From Calditrichota bacterium (GTDB taxonomy: Bacteria; Zhuqueibacterota; Zhuqueibacteria; Zhuqueibacterales; Geothermadaptataceae), in contig QQUM01000359.1 in assembly GCA_008501545.1 (NCBI GenBank), positions 1 through 5,285 on the forward strand: a DNA stretch of 5,285 nucleotides, written 5' to 3'. The position numbers and the translations under genes were made by a program. The notes under the pieces were generated by a model. That model ran no database searches and was not told where the DNA came from. It worked only from the letters and a program-made list of their open reading frames with translations. How positions within the stretch are numbered: the first letter of the stretch is position 1; each line of letters begins with the position of its first letter. This document shows, one piece after another, positions 1-5,285 of this stretch.

Positions 1-141
1 GTATTCCGCACGCCGGAGAAATTCATTGACGGAGATGGTCTTGTCCCCGACACGCGCCAAAATCGTTTCCGGTTGCTCATTCGATTTTTTATCCGCGCAT
101 GCAAAAAAGAGCAACGGCAGGAGCAGAAGTATTTTTTTCAT
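1..141 (-). CDS. Probable PpiC/SurA-type peptidyl-prolyl isomerase lipoprotein, N-terminal fragment
   Basis: This is an open frame of 47 codons starting at ATG 141-139 and running off the left edge, so only the N-terminus is seen. It begins MKKILLLLPLLFFAC, a short basic n-region and a leucine/phenylalanine core ending at Cys15. This looks like a lipoprotein signal, although Phe at -3 is not the canonical lipobox residue. A polar linker (ADKKSNEQPE) leads into residues 26-47, which contain ILARVGDKTISVNEF. That 'A-x-V-G-D-x-x-I-[ST]-V-x-E-F' pattern is typical of the start of the SurA/PrsA N-terminal chaperone domain that precedes a parvulin domain. The likely role is folding of exported or outer-membrane proteins in the periplasm. 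The parvulin domain lies outside the window, so the enzyme call rests on the N-terminal motif only. An in-frame TGA lies seven codons upstream, fixing this ATG as the first possible one. There is no good Shine-Dalgarno, only an A-rich GTTGAAAAA. The gene lies beyond the intrinsic terminator at 276-318 and so probably has its own promoter. Confidence 0.72.
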   Translation of the reverse strand, partial: MKKILLLLPLLFFACADKKSNEQPETILARVGDKTISVNEFLRRAEY

Positions 142-219
142 TTTTTCAACAAACTCAATTCAGTAAGGGAACCCACCTTTTTTAATCAAAAATGGAATCC
201 TGACATGATTTATACTATT

Positions 220-266
220 GAACTCACCAGTGGATACTTGAAAGAAACTCTGGCTTTGGTGAGTCC
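220..266 (-). repeat. Inverted repeat in the leader region of the lipoprotein gene
   Basis: The arms are 220-229 (GAACTCACCA) and 257-266 (TGGTGAGTCC), separated by 27 bases. Eight consecutive pairs are perfect. Read as minus-strand RNA, the one mismatch becomes a G-U pair, giving a continuous 10-base-pair stem. It lies between the terminator at 276-318 and the lipoprotein start at 141. A -10-like TATAAA (minus strand, 214-209) follows the proximal arm by five bases, but I find no convincing -35. It could be an operator dyad, a 5' leader hairpin or a second 3'-end structure. No T-run follows it, so it is not a second intrinsic terminator. Confidence 0.4.
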
Positions 267-275
267 AATATTTTG

Positions 276-318
276 AAAAAACAACTGCCATCGCAATGCA
301 AATCCCGCGACAGCAGTT
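276..318 (-). terminator. Intrinsic terminator of the S9 peptidase transcript
   Basis: Read on the minus strand, AACTGCTGTCGC (318-307) pairs with GCGATGGCAGTT (294-283) around a 12-base loop. The 12-pair stem includes two adjacent G-U wobbles. One G and then six T (281-276) follow. The stem begins 17 bases after the peptidase stop codon. On the plus strand the two wobbles would be C-A mismatches, so the structure is better formed in the minus-strand transcript, the same direction as the genes. Confidence 0.85.
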
Positions 319-335
319 TAGATGAATACAATATT

Positions 336-2423
336 CTATTTCGCCGGCAGCGTAATGCCGTACTTATCACTGATATCCAATGGCGGCATGGGACCGTCGA
401 GCGGTTTGGCATCTTTCACATACCAATCGTACCAATCGAGAATTCTGTACAACACATCGATCTGGCCTGTTTGTCTCCGGTTTCCATGTGGCTCACCGGG
501 ATAGCGAACCATGCGTACGGCAGGATGATCATTCATTTTCATTCTGCGGTACAGTTCAAGGCTTTGGGATGGATGCACACGTGTATCTGCAGTACCACCA
601 TAAATCAGCGCCGCAGTTTTGCTCTGGTGGGCATAATAAATTGGACTGCTTTCCAGACTTTGCTGCCACATGTCTTCCAGTTTTTTTCCGCTGTGGACAA
701 ATAATTCTTCGTAAGGAATGTCTGTCGTGCCACGTTTGCTCACGAGGTCACTAATACCGACGAACATGCAAACAGCTTTCACATATGTCGTGTAATACGT
801 CGCAAACCATGCCGAAGCGAAGCCGCCATAGGAGCCACCACCCAATCCAACACGCTCACGATCGACGATGCCCTGGTCGACCAGATAATCTATCCCATCC
901 GCGATATCATCGAATTCTTTACCGGCAGCATCATGGAAACCTACCGCGGCGTATTTGAGCCCATATCCCGTACTTGAACGATAATTCGGATAAAAAACCG
1001 CATAGCCTTTGCCGGCTAAAATTTGTCCGGGACGGCTATAATTTGTCAACCAGCCGTTCGGAATACGCGATTCCGGTCCACCATGCACAAGAACAACGAG
1101 CGGATAGCGGAGACCTTTTTCATAGTTTACAGGATAAATCAGCAAACCTTCAACTTCCCATCCATCCCGTGATTTATAACGGATATTCTTTTGTTCCCCA
1201 AATGCAATTTTCGCCAGTTGTGGATTTTGATCCGTCAATTTTTCCAGTTTCTTCCCATAGCGCCAGAGATACAATTCACTTGGAGAAAACGCTGATTGGG
1301 CGGTGAATGCCCACATTTTCCCATCTTTCGCAATACTGGGCGTCGAAAAGACGGCTTTCGTTTCGCTGGAATGCAGGATTTTTTTCGGTGCTTTTCCATC
1401 GATTGTTTGTGTTGACAGGCTCACTTCCGGGCCTTCTTCGGCCTGTACATAGATCGTTTTGTTGTCTTTCCAATTTACCCACTGAACATGCCCACGGAAG
1501 TTCGGATCCGTGATGGTCCGTTTTTTAGCACCATCCAGCGAAATGATAAAAGCCTGGCTGACAGCATGGTCATTTTTATTCAAGGCGGCGGCAAGCGTGA
1601 GATTTTGTTCATCCGGGCTGAAACAGAAGTTACCGAATTTTCGTGATTCTGTGTCCAGTGTGATAATCGCTTTCGAGTCCGTATCGATTGCATATATTTT
1701 TTGAAAAGCATATCGTTGATCGATGAGATTTTTTTCTGAGGCAGAAAAAGCAATTTTTTTGCCGGAAGGAGAGAACTTAAATGTCCATACTGTACGGTCA
1801 TCAGTTAGCTGCGCAACCTCCCTGGTTTTGCAATCAAAAAGATAGAGATTCCGATGGCGCAGGTTTTCTTCAAAAAAGATGAAGTCATACCCTTTTTTTC
1901 CGAGCACCTTCTGTCGTTTGGACTCCGGTTCCGTGGCTGTGAAAGCAATTTGATTCCCGTCGGGGTGCCATTCATACGAAAGAACCGAATAGTCAAAGTC
2001 GGTTATCGCACGCGCTTCACCACCGTTGAGAGGAATAACATAAAGTTGCGTAAACCGGTTGCCATCGCGACGGGTTAAAAAGCTGATGTCACTGCCATCC
2101 GGCTTCCATTCAACGCTGCGAATCGAAACTTTTCCTGTGATGAAAGGAATAGATTTTTTCGCTTTCACATCATAAACCCATAATTCCCGATAAGAAGCGC
2201 CAGGTTTATCTGACGCATCCCGACGTACCGAGATGGTATAAGCGATGTGATTGCCATCAGGACTCATGCTTGCACTCGAGACTTGCTTCAATTTTAAGTA
2301 GTCCTGCGACGTTAGGACATTTTGTGCGACTGAAGTTTGTGACAGCAACAGCAACCACACCACCAACATAAGCAGCGCTCCTAAATACTGATTTCTTTTT
2401 GTTGTGTTAAAATAAGAACGCAT
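336..2423 (-). CDS. Secreted S9 family (prolyl oligopeptidase-like) serine peptidase
   Basis: This is a 695-residue protein, a usual length for S9C acylaminoacyl-peptidase/dipeptidyl-peptidase-like enzymes. A Sec signal covers residues 1-33: basic n-region, hydrophobic core about 13-29, and SVA before Gln34 as a likely signal peptidase I site, so it acts outside the cytoplasmic membrane. Residues about 40-400 form a beta-propeller with TolB/WD40-like turns: SPDG at 54-57, KPDG at 107-110, HPDG at 153-156, SPSG at 218-221 and SPDE at 269-272. The alpha/beta hydrolase domain follows from about residue 415. HGGP at 447-450 is the oxyanion region, GGGSYGG carries the nucleophile Ser531, GTADTRVHP carries Asp613, and PGEPHG carries His646. 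The triad is complete, so the enzyme should be active. Tyr608 sits where many relatives have His in the HGxxD motif, a tolerated position. The family cleaves short peptides; exact specificity cannot be read. The start has a perfect AGGAGG five bases upstream. An intrinsic terminator follows, and the symporter gene lies 74 bases upstream. Confidence 0.95.
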   Translation of the reverse strand: MRSYFNTTKRNQYLGALLMLVVWLLLLSQTSVAQNVLTSQDYLKLKQVSSASMSPDGNHIAYTISVRRDASDKPGASYRELWVYDVKAKKSIPFITGKVSIRSVEWKPDGSDISFLTRRDGNRFTQLYVIPLNGGEARAITDFDYSVLSYEWHPDGNQIAFTATEPESKRQKVLGKKGYDFIFFEENLRHRNLYLFDCKTREVAQLTDDRTVWTFKFSPSGKKIAFSASEKNLIDQRYAFQKIYAIDTDSKAIITLDTESRKFGNFCFSPDEQNLTLAAALNKNDHAVSQAFIISLDGAKKRTITDPNFRGHVQWVNWKDNKTIYVQAEEGPEVSLSTQTIDGKAPKKILHSSETKAVFSTPSIAKDGKMWAFTAQSAFSPSELYLWRYGKKLEKLTDQNPQLAKIAFGEQKNIRYKSRDGWEVEGLLIYPVNYEKGLRYPLVVLVHGGPESRIPNGWLTNYSRPGQILAGKGYAVFYPNYRSSTGYGLKYAAVGFHDAAGKEFDDIADGIDYLVDQGIVDRERVGLGGGSYGGFASAWFATYYTTYVKAVCMFVGISDLVSKRGTTDIPYEELFVHSGKKLEDMWQQSLESSPIYYAHQSKTAALIYGGTADTRVHPSQSLELYRRMKMNDHPAVRMVRYPGEPHGNRRQTGQIDVLYRILDWYDWYVKDAKPLDGPMPPLDISDKYGITLPAK

Positions 2424-2428
2424 TCATT

Positions 2429-2434
2429 CCTCCT
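2429..2434 (-). promoter_or_regulatory. Strong ribosome binding site of the S9 peptidase gene
   Basis: On the minus strand this reads AGGAGG and is followed by AATGA and the ATG at 2423-2421. The five-base spacing selects that ATG. A second ATG at 2427-2425 is in another frame, lies only one base from the AGGAGG and would encode six residues, so it is unlikely to be used. Confidence 0.85.
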
Positions 2435-2497
2435 ATTAATTTTGTACAATTTAGTTGATTCAAAAACCCAACCATAAATTAATCAGCGAACAGAAAT

Positions 2498-3796
2498 TTA
2501 ATCATTGTCAAGGTTCACCTCTCCAAGCTGGCCCTCCGTAGCAGCAACCGAAACAGCCACAGAAGAATCACCCGTGATGTTCGTCACAGTTCGCATCATG
2601 TCCAAAATCCGATCGACACCGAGAATCAGCGCAATACCTGCACTCGGTACGTTAATCGCCTCAAGAATAATAACGAGCATAATGATGCCTGCACCTGGCA
2701 CAGCAGCCGTACCGATCGAGGCGAGAACAGCGGTAAGGATGATCGTTAATTGATCACCTATTCCCAGACTCATACCAAGTGCCTGCGAAATAAAAACTGC
2801 CGCGACTGCCTGATAAAGGGCTGTACCATCCATGTTTATCGTCGCCCCAAGTGGCAGAACAAAAGAGGAAACTTCTTCAGATACACCCAAATTTTGTTCG
2901 CAGCGTTCCATTGTAACCGGCAAAGTAGCGCCGCTGGAACTGGTACTAAAGGCCAGCAATTGTGCCGGAGCGATTCCTTTAAAAAAATCAATGACAGACA
3001 TTTTTGAAAATATCTTCAGCAAGCTCGGGTAGGTGACCAACGTCTGAATCATCAAGCCGAACATCACGACCAGGCAATAAAAGCCGAGTGCACTTAAGAG
3101 CTCGATTACCTGGCCCAAATTATCCTTGGCGATCACATTTATCGTGTCAGCGATCAGCGCAAAAACACCGTAGGGGGCCATAAGCATGATATTGTCAACC
3201 ATTTTAATGATTGTATCATTCAGGCCTTCAAAAAATCCCAGAAAAACTTTTGTGTTTTCTGAAGGGAGTTGCACAATTGCGATACCTAAAAATATGGCGA
3301 AGAAGACAACTTGCAGCATGTTGCGGTTGCTTGCTGCAGAACCAAAAAAATTATCGGGAATCATATCGACGAGTGGTTGCAAAGGGCCCCGTTCTTTTAC
3401 CTGCGATGCTGAAGTTTCACTGGCCGCAACATCCTGCTGGTAGGTCTCCTGTAATTTTGTGCGCATGTCCTCAGGCACACTTTTTCCCGGCTTGGTAAAA
3501 TTCACAACCACAAGGCCGATGGTAACCGCGATAGCTGTCGTGGAAATATATATGGCGATGGTTTTGCCGCCGATGCGTGACAGTTTTCTCAAGTCGGAGA
3601 GGGACGCCACACCGGTGACGAGACTTCCCAGCACCAGGGGGATGGCAATTAATTTGAGCAAATTAATAAAAATTGTTCCGAATGGAGCGACCCAAAAGGC
3701 TGTGAAATGCCCCCATCCATTCATCGCCGCAACGATGCCGTAGATGAGCCCCAATACCATACCAATAATAATTTTCCAGTGCAGCTTCAATTTCAT
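2498..3796 (-). CDS. Dicarboxylate/acidic amino acid:cation symporter (DAACS, SLC1-like)
   Basis: This is a 432-residue inner-membrane transporter of the GltP/DctA/EAAT fold (TC 2.A.23), which couples uptake to Na+ or H+. Landmarks appear in order: hydrophobic segments at about 8-25, 38-64, 78-100, 158-177, 200-222 and 231-254; the serine-rich tip of hairpin 1, STSSSGATLP (284-293); NMDGT in TM7 (321-325), which binds cation; the hairpin 2 tip SIGTAAVPGAG (360-370); and TM8 containing DRILDMMRTVTNITGD. Asp395, Asp399, Arg402, Thr403, Asn406 and Asp410 match Asp390, Asp394, Arg397, Thr398, Asn401 and Asp405 of archaeal GltPh. The arginine, which binds the substrate side-chain carboxylate, points to glutamate/aspartate or C4-dicarboxylates rather than neutral amino acids. 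The polar loop between TM3 and TM4 (about 101-150) is longer than in GltPh. The downstream S9 peptidase is 74 bases away with no terminator between, suggesting co-transcription. Na+ versus H+ coupling cannot be settled here. Confidence 0.96.
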   Translation of the reverse strand: MKLKLHWKIIIGMVLGLIYGIVAAMNGWGHFTAFWVAPFGTIFINLLKLIAIPLVLGSLVTGVASLSDLRKLSRIGGKTIAIYISTTAIAVTIGLVVVNFTKPGKSVPEDMRTKLQETYQQDVAASETSASQVKERGPLQPLVDMIPDNFFGSAASNRNMLQVVFFAIFLGIAIVQLPSENTKVFLGFFEGLNDTIIKMVDNIMLMAPYGVFALIADTINVIAKDNLGQVIELLSALGFYCLVVMFGLMIQTLVTYPSLLKIFSKMSVIDFFKGIAPAQLLAFSTSSSGATLPVTMERCEQNLGVSEEVSSFVLPLGATINMDGTALYQAVAAVFISQALGMSLGIGDQLTIILTAVLASIGTAAVPGAGIIMLVIILEAINVPSAGIALILGVDRILDMMRTVTNITGDSSVAVSVAATEGQLGEVNLDND

Positions 3797-3803
3797 AAAA
3801 ATT

Positions 3804-3808
3804 CTCCC
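3804..3808 (-). promoter_or_regulatory. Ribosome binding site of the symporter gene
   Basis: On the minus strand the sequence is GGGAG within CAGGGAGAA, seven bases before ATG 3796-3794. The spacing is normal and supports this start. The first residues (MKLKLHWKIIIG) also match the usual beginning of this transporter family, just ahead of TM1. Confidence 0.75.
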
Positions 3809-3883
3809 TGCTTCAATGGAAGTGCAGTTCAGCTTCTACTCTTCGCCAGCTTTTTTAAAATGCCAACATATGCTAAGCTCATT

Positions 3884-3911
3884 AAAATAAGAACAGGTGG
3901 TAGAATCGCAA
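3884..3911 (-). promoter_or_regulatory. Weak candidate sigma-70-like promoter for the symporter gene
   Basis: On the minus strand, TTGCGA (3911-3906) and TATTTT (3889-3884) are separated by 16 bases. Each matches four of six consensus positions. The site lies about 90 bases upstream of the symporter start, inside the 145-base gap after the esterase. AT-rich DNA gives such matches by chance, and promoter consensus differs between phyla, so this only marks where a start site might be looked for. Confidence 0.2.
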
Positions 3912-3941
3912 CTAAATTCGAGAGGGTTTTTGACGAAGTTG

Positions 3942-4808
3942 TCAATCTTTTGCGGGTGGGAAATAATTTTGCAGAAACTCAAAATGTTCATCGATGTGAT
4001 CCTTCCAAAACTCGGAAGTATGCCCGCCACTCTCTTCCCTGTATGAAATTTTCACATGATGCACTGCTGTGGAATCGCGGTAGGCCCGATTCACCGCAAG
4101 GGCAAAATCTTCCGTGCCGCAGTCAACCAGAATCCCCTTTTTCTCTCCCTTCAAGCGGGTAACTAAATTTACACAGCTGTTCAGCTTCCAGCGTGTGGGA
4201 AACTTCCTGATTGGGCCGATCTTTTGGGAGATATTCCAGCTCAAAGGAAAGGCGCGCAAATCCAAAATTCCGCTCAGACTGCTTGCGGCTACAAAACTGT
4301 CCGGATAAAGTGAGATAAAGCGCAGCGCACCGTGCCCGCCCATACTCAATCCGGTAATGGCGCGTGCCTTTGCGCCAAGCGTTCGATAAGTGGTGTCGAT
4401 GTGCGTGATCACTTCATTAATAATATGGCGCTCATAATAAAAATCCTTTGTATCACTCGTCGAGTCAAAATACCAGGAATCGTATCCGCCATCCGGGCAG
4501 ACAATGATCGTTTCCGATTTGTCAGCTAATTTTCTCAGATCCGTGATGCGGGACCACTGTGCATGGTCCCCGCCAAAGCCGTGCAGCATGATAACAACCG
4601 GGTAACGCTTGCCGTTTGCTGCGTCGGAGTCAGAATCATAATAATTTTGTGGCAGGTAAACAGAGGTGGGGATAAGCAGTCGCATTTTCGGCGCGTGGAC
4701 ATATTCCAACCGTTTTTGACCTTGCGCAATGTTTTTCACTTTTTGGCAGTGCGTGAAAAACGGGCATGCAAGCGAAAGAAAAACCAGAATGTGTAATCTG
4801 CGTATCAT
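3942..4808 (-). CDS. Secreted putative esterase (Esterase D/FrmB-like alpha/beta hydrolase)
   Basis: This is a 288-residue serine hydrolase of the putative esterase family that also holds S-formylglutathione hydrolases, Fes-type and feruloyl esterases and mycolyltransferases. The N-terminus (MIRRLHILVFLSLAC) has two arginines and a hydrophobic core, so the protein is exported. Cys15 or Cys21 could be lipidated, but neither context is a canonical lipobox. The core shows LHGFGGDHAQW (75-85) for the oxyanion region, GLSMGG (153-158) with nucleophile Ser155, GTEDF (231-235) with probable acid Asp234, and SGGHTSEFW (260-268) with His263. The triad is therefore complete and the length is ordinary for secreted members. 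The natural ester is unknown; a carbohydrate or xenobiotic ester is as likely as any. The start is the first in-frame ATG after a TGA, but no Shine-Dalgarno precedes it and a hairpin covers its first base. Gaps of 104 and 145 bases separate it from its neighbours, so membership of an operon is uncertain. Confidence 0.93.
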   Translation of the reverse strand: MIRRLHILVFLSLACPFFTHCQKVKNIAQGQKRLEYVHAPKMRLLIPTSVYLPQNYYDSDSDAANGKRYPVVIMLHGFGGDHAQWSRITDLRKLADKSETIIVCPDGGYDSWYFDSTSDTKDFYYERHIINEVITHIDTTYRTLGAKARAITGLSMGGHGALRFISLYPDSFVAASSLSGILDLRAFPLSWNISQKIGPIRKFPTRWKLNSCVNLVTRLKGEKKGILVDCGTEDFALAVNRAYRDSTAVHHVKISYREESGGHTSEFWKDHIDEHFEFLQNYFPPAKD

Positions 4809-4834
4809 GTCACGAACTCAGTTCGCTTGTGACA
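4808..4834 (-). repeat. Imperfect hairpin overlapping the esterase start codon
   Basis: The outer arms TGTCAC (4808-4813) and GTGACA (4829-4834) pair over six bases. The inner arms GAAC (4814-4817) and GTTC (4821-4824) pair over four, with a TCA loop and a four-base bulge (4825-4828). In the mRNA the A of the esterase ATG (4808) is in the outer stem. It could hinder ribosome loading or be a protein-binding dyad. The two nested arms make chance less likely, but the stem is short. Confidence 0.45.
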
Positions 4835-4850
4835 ATACATTTTCAACCAT
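4818..4850 (-). CDS. Possible 10-residue leader peptide upstream of the esterase
   Basis: ATG 4850-4848 opens a frame encoding MVENVLSQAN and ending in TGA 4820-4818, nine bases before the esterase ATG. AGGA (minus strand, 4862-4859) lies eight bases before this ATG, an ideal spacing, whereas the esterase itself has no such site. The two frames are the same, separated by the TGA and three codons. Translation of the leader would pass into the hairpin at 4808-4834 and could open the esterase start, coupling the two. The alternatives are a chance short frame, a former longer N-terminus of the esterase interrupted by a stop codon, or a sequence error at the TGA. The peptide has no run of one amino acid that would suggest classic attenuation. 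Confidence 0.35.
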   Translation of the reverse strand: MVENVLSQAN

Positions 4851-4858
4851 GGACTTCT

Positions 4859-4862
4859 TCCT
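4859..4862 (-). promoter_or_regulatory. Ribosome binding site before the putative leader peptide
   Basis: On the minus strand this reads AGGA within CAGGAAGAAG, eight bases before ATG 4850-4848. It is the only good Shine-Dalgarno in the 104-base gap. It is 50 bases from the esterase ATG, too far to serve that start directly. Confidence 0.4.
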
Positions 4863-4895
4863 GGATAAAATTCAACAGCCCGGCTTTTGAGTACC

Positions 4896-4911
4896 TTCGG
4901 CCAAGGCCGAA
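4896..4911 (-). repeat. Perfect GC-rich hairpin just after the stop of the small acidic protein gene
   Basis: TTCGGC (4896-4901) and GCCGAA (4906-4911) pair perfectly around a four-base CAAG loop, a 16-base palindrome starting two bases after the stop codon at 4915-4913. No T-run follows on either strand, so it is not a standard intrinsic terminator. It may protect or define the 3' end of the upstream mRNA, or end it with factor help. Confidence 0.45.
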
Positions 4912-4912
4912 T

Positions 4913-5278
4913 TCATGAACTCTGCAGATCGACCTTCACCGAATCAAATGTATCGATGACTGTTTTGATACACAAGAGCATAATCCCTTTTGCCTCACCA
5001 CTGATATATACAGCGTCGTCATCGTCCTCAATGATTGCTTCGACGACATAGCGTAAAATCTCAGACTGGTTATAGTTTTCGATCAACATACTCACAGTAT
5101 TGATAAAATCCTCATCCGGCTCACCTTCAAGATATTCCAGCATTTGGATATTCCGGTCTTCAGCAGCTTCGAGTGTTTCGTTGGTAATTTTCGGGAGTGG
5201 GCCATAAAATTTCGTCATGATTTTCCAAACGACCATGCCCAGATAAATCAACAACTCACGTTCATCCTTGGACAGCAT
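4913..5278 (-). CDS. Small acidic helical protein of unknown function
   Basis: This is a 121-residue protein that I do not recognise. It has no signal peptide and no long membrane segment, so it is probably cytoplasmic. It is strongly acidic: 25 Asp/Glu against 10 Lys/Arg, including EDDDD at 84-88. The composition suggests mostly alpha-helix, roughly 4-24, 34-50, 56-69, 71-84 and 95-112, with a GPLP turn at 26-29 and a short YISG strand or turn at 91-94. Amphipathic spacing in the helices suggests a small helical bundle or a protein-interaction module rather than an enzyme; no catalytic motif is visible. The ATG at 5278-5276 has GAGG two bases upstream, close for a Shine-Dalgarno. The frame stays open to the window edge (GAG GAA ATG), so a start further upstream cannot be excluded. 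A perfect hairpin follows the stop codon. The continuous frame with protein-like composition supports a real gene. Confidence 0.7.
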   Translation of the reverse strand: MLSKDERELLIYLGMVVWKIMTKFYGPLPKITNETLEAAEDRNIQMLEYLEGEPDEDFINTVSMLIENYNQSEILRYVVEAIIEDDDDAVYISGEAKGIMLLCIKTVIDTFDSVKVDLQSS

Positions 5279-5285
5279 TTCCTCA

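Noticed and set aside
273..704. Plus-strand reading frame of 143 codons
   Set aside because: It lies mostly antisense to the C-terminal catalytic domain of the S9 peptidase, has no family-like motif, and its start sits inside the terminator. The same applies to the overlapping frame at 380-754.
2434..2486. Eight-base AT-only inverted repeat (ATTAATTT/AAATTAAT) in the symporter-peptidase gap
   Set aside because: The arms contain no G or C and are far apart in AT-rich DNA, so chance is a sufficient explanation.
3829..3882. Short minus-strand frame MSLAYVGILKKLAKSRS before the symporter
   Set aside because: It has no ribosome binding site, does not approach the symporter start and shows no structure around it, unlike the leader frame before the esterase.
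3930..3945. Inverted repeat TTGAC/GTCAA at the esterase stop codon
   Set aside because: The five-pair AT-rich stem has no T-run after it in the gene direction (A-rich sequence follows), so it is not a credible terminator.
3707..4162. Plus-strand reading frame of 151 codons
   Set aside because: It runs antisense to the start of the symporter and the end of the esterase, both certain genes, and its translation shows no domain or signal.
1..5285. Defence system, CRISPR array, insertion sequence or prophage
   Set aside because: I saw no regularly spaced repeats, transposase or integrase motifs, terminal inverted repeats, tRNA sequence or nuclease/ATPase motifs; every large frame is a housekeeping-type metabolic or envelope gene.

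Overview
The window reads as chromosomal DNA of a Gram-negative, protein- or peptide-using heterotroph, probably in or near the FCB superphylum (a Calditrichota/KSB1-like or Ignavibacteria-like lineage is my guess). The reasons are exported proteins with Sec or lipoprotein-type N-termini, an S9 peptidase with an N-terminal beta-propeller, a GltP/EAAT-like symporter and moderate G+C content. Clear AGGAGG-type ribosome binding sites before two genes argue against a typical Bacteroidetes genome, where such sites are weak. The phylum call is inference from gene content, not from a marker gene.

All genes lie on the minus strand, so transcription runs from high to low coordinates. In that order they are: a small acidic protein of unknown function (4913-5278, its start near the window edge); a secreted Esterase D/FrmB-type alpha/beta hydrolase (3942-4808); a dicarboxylate/acidic amino acid:cation symporter (2498-3796); a secreted S9 prolyl-oligopeptidase-family peptidase (336-2423); and the first 47 codons of a probable lipoprotein peptidyl-prolyl isomerase of the SurA/PrsA type (1-141, cut by the window edge). 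Gaps are 104, 145, 74 and 194 bases. No gene-free stretch reaches 300 bases.

The symporter and the S9 peptidase are the best candidate for one transcription unit. Their 74-base gap has no terminator-like hairpin, and a strong intrinsic terminator (276-318) follows the peptidase stop codon by 17 bases. A simple joint role would be cleavage of oligopeptides outside the cytoplasmic membrane by the peptidase and uptake of released glutamate/aspartate (or C4-dicarboxylates) by the symporter; this is inference from adjacency and family.

The least ordinary spot is the 5' end of the esterase gene. It has no ribosome binding site of its own. A 10-codon reading frame with a well-spaced AGGA ends 9 bases upstream, in the same frame, and an imperfect hairpin spans the end of that frame and the first base of the esterase start codon. 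This arrangement could couple esterase translation to the leader, or it could be decay of an older, longer N-terminus. I see no mobile element, CRISPR array, tRNA, rRNA or defence system. Apart from the small unknown protein and the non-coding structures, the window looks like ordinary metabolic chromosome.
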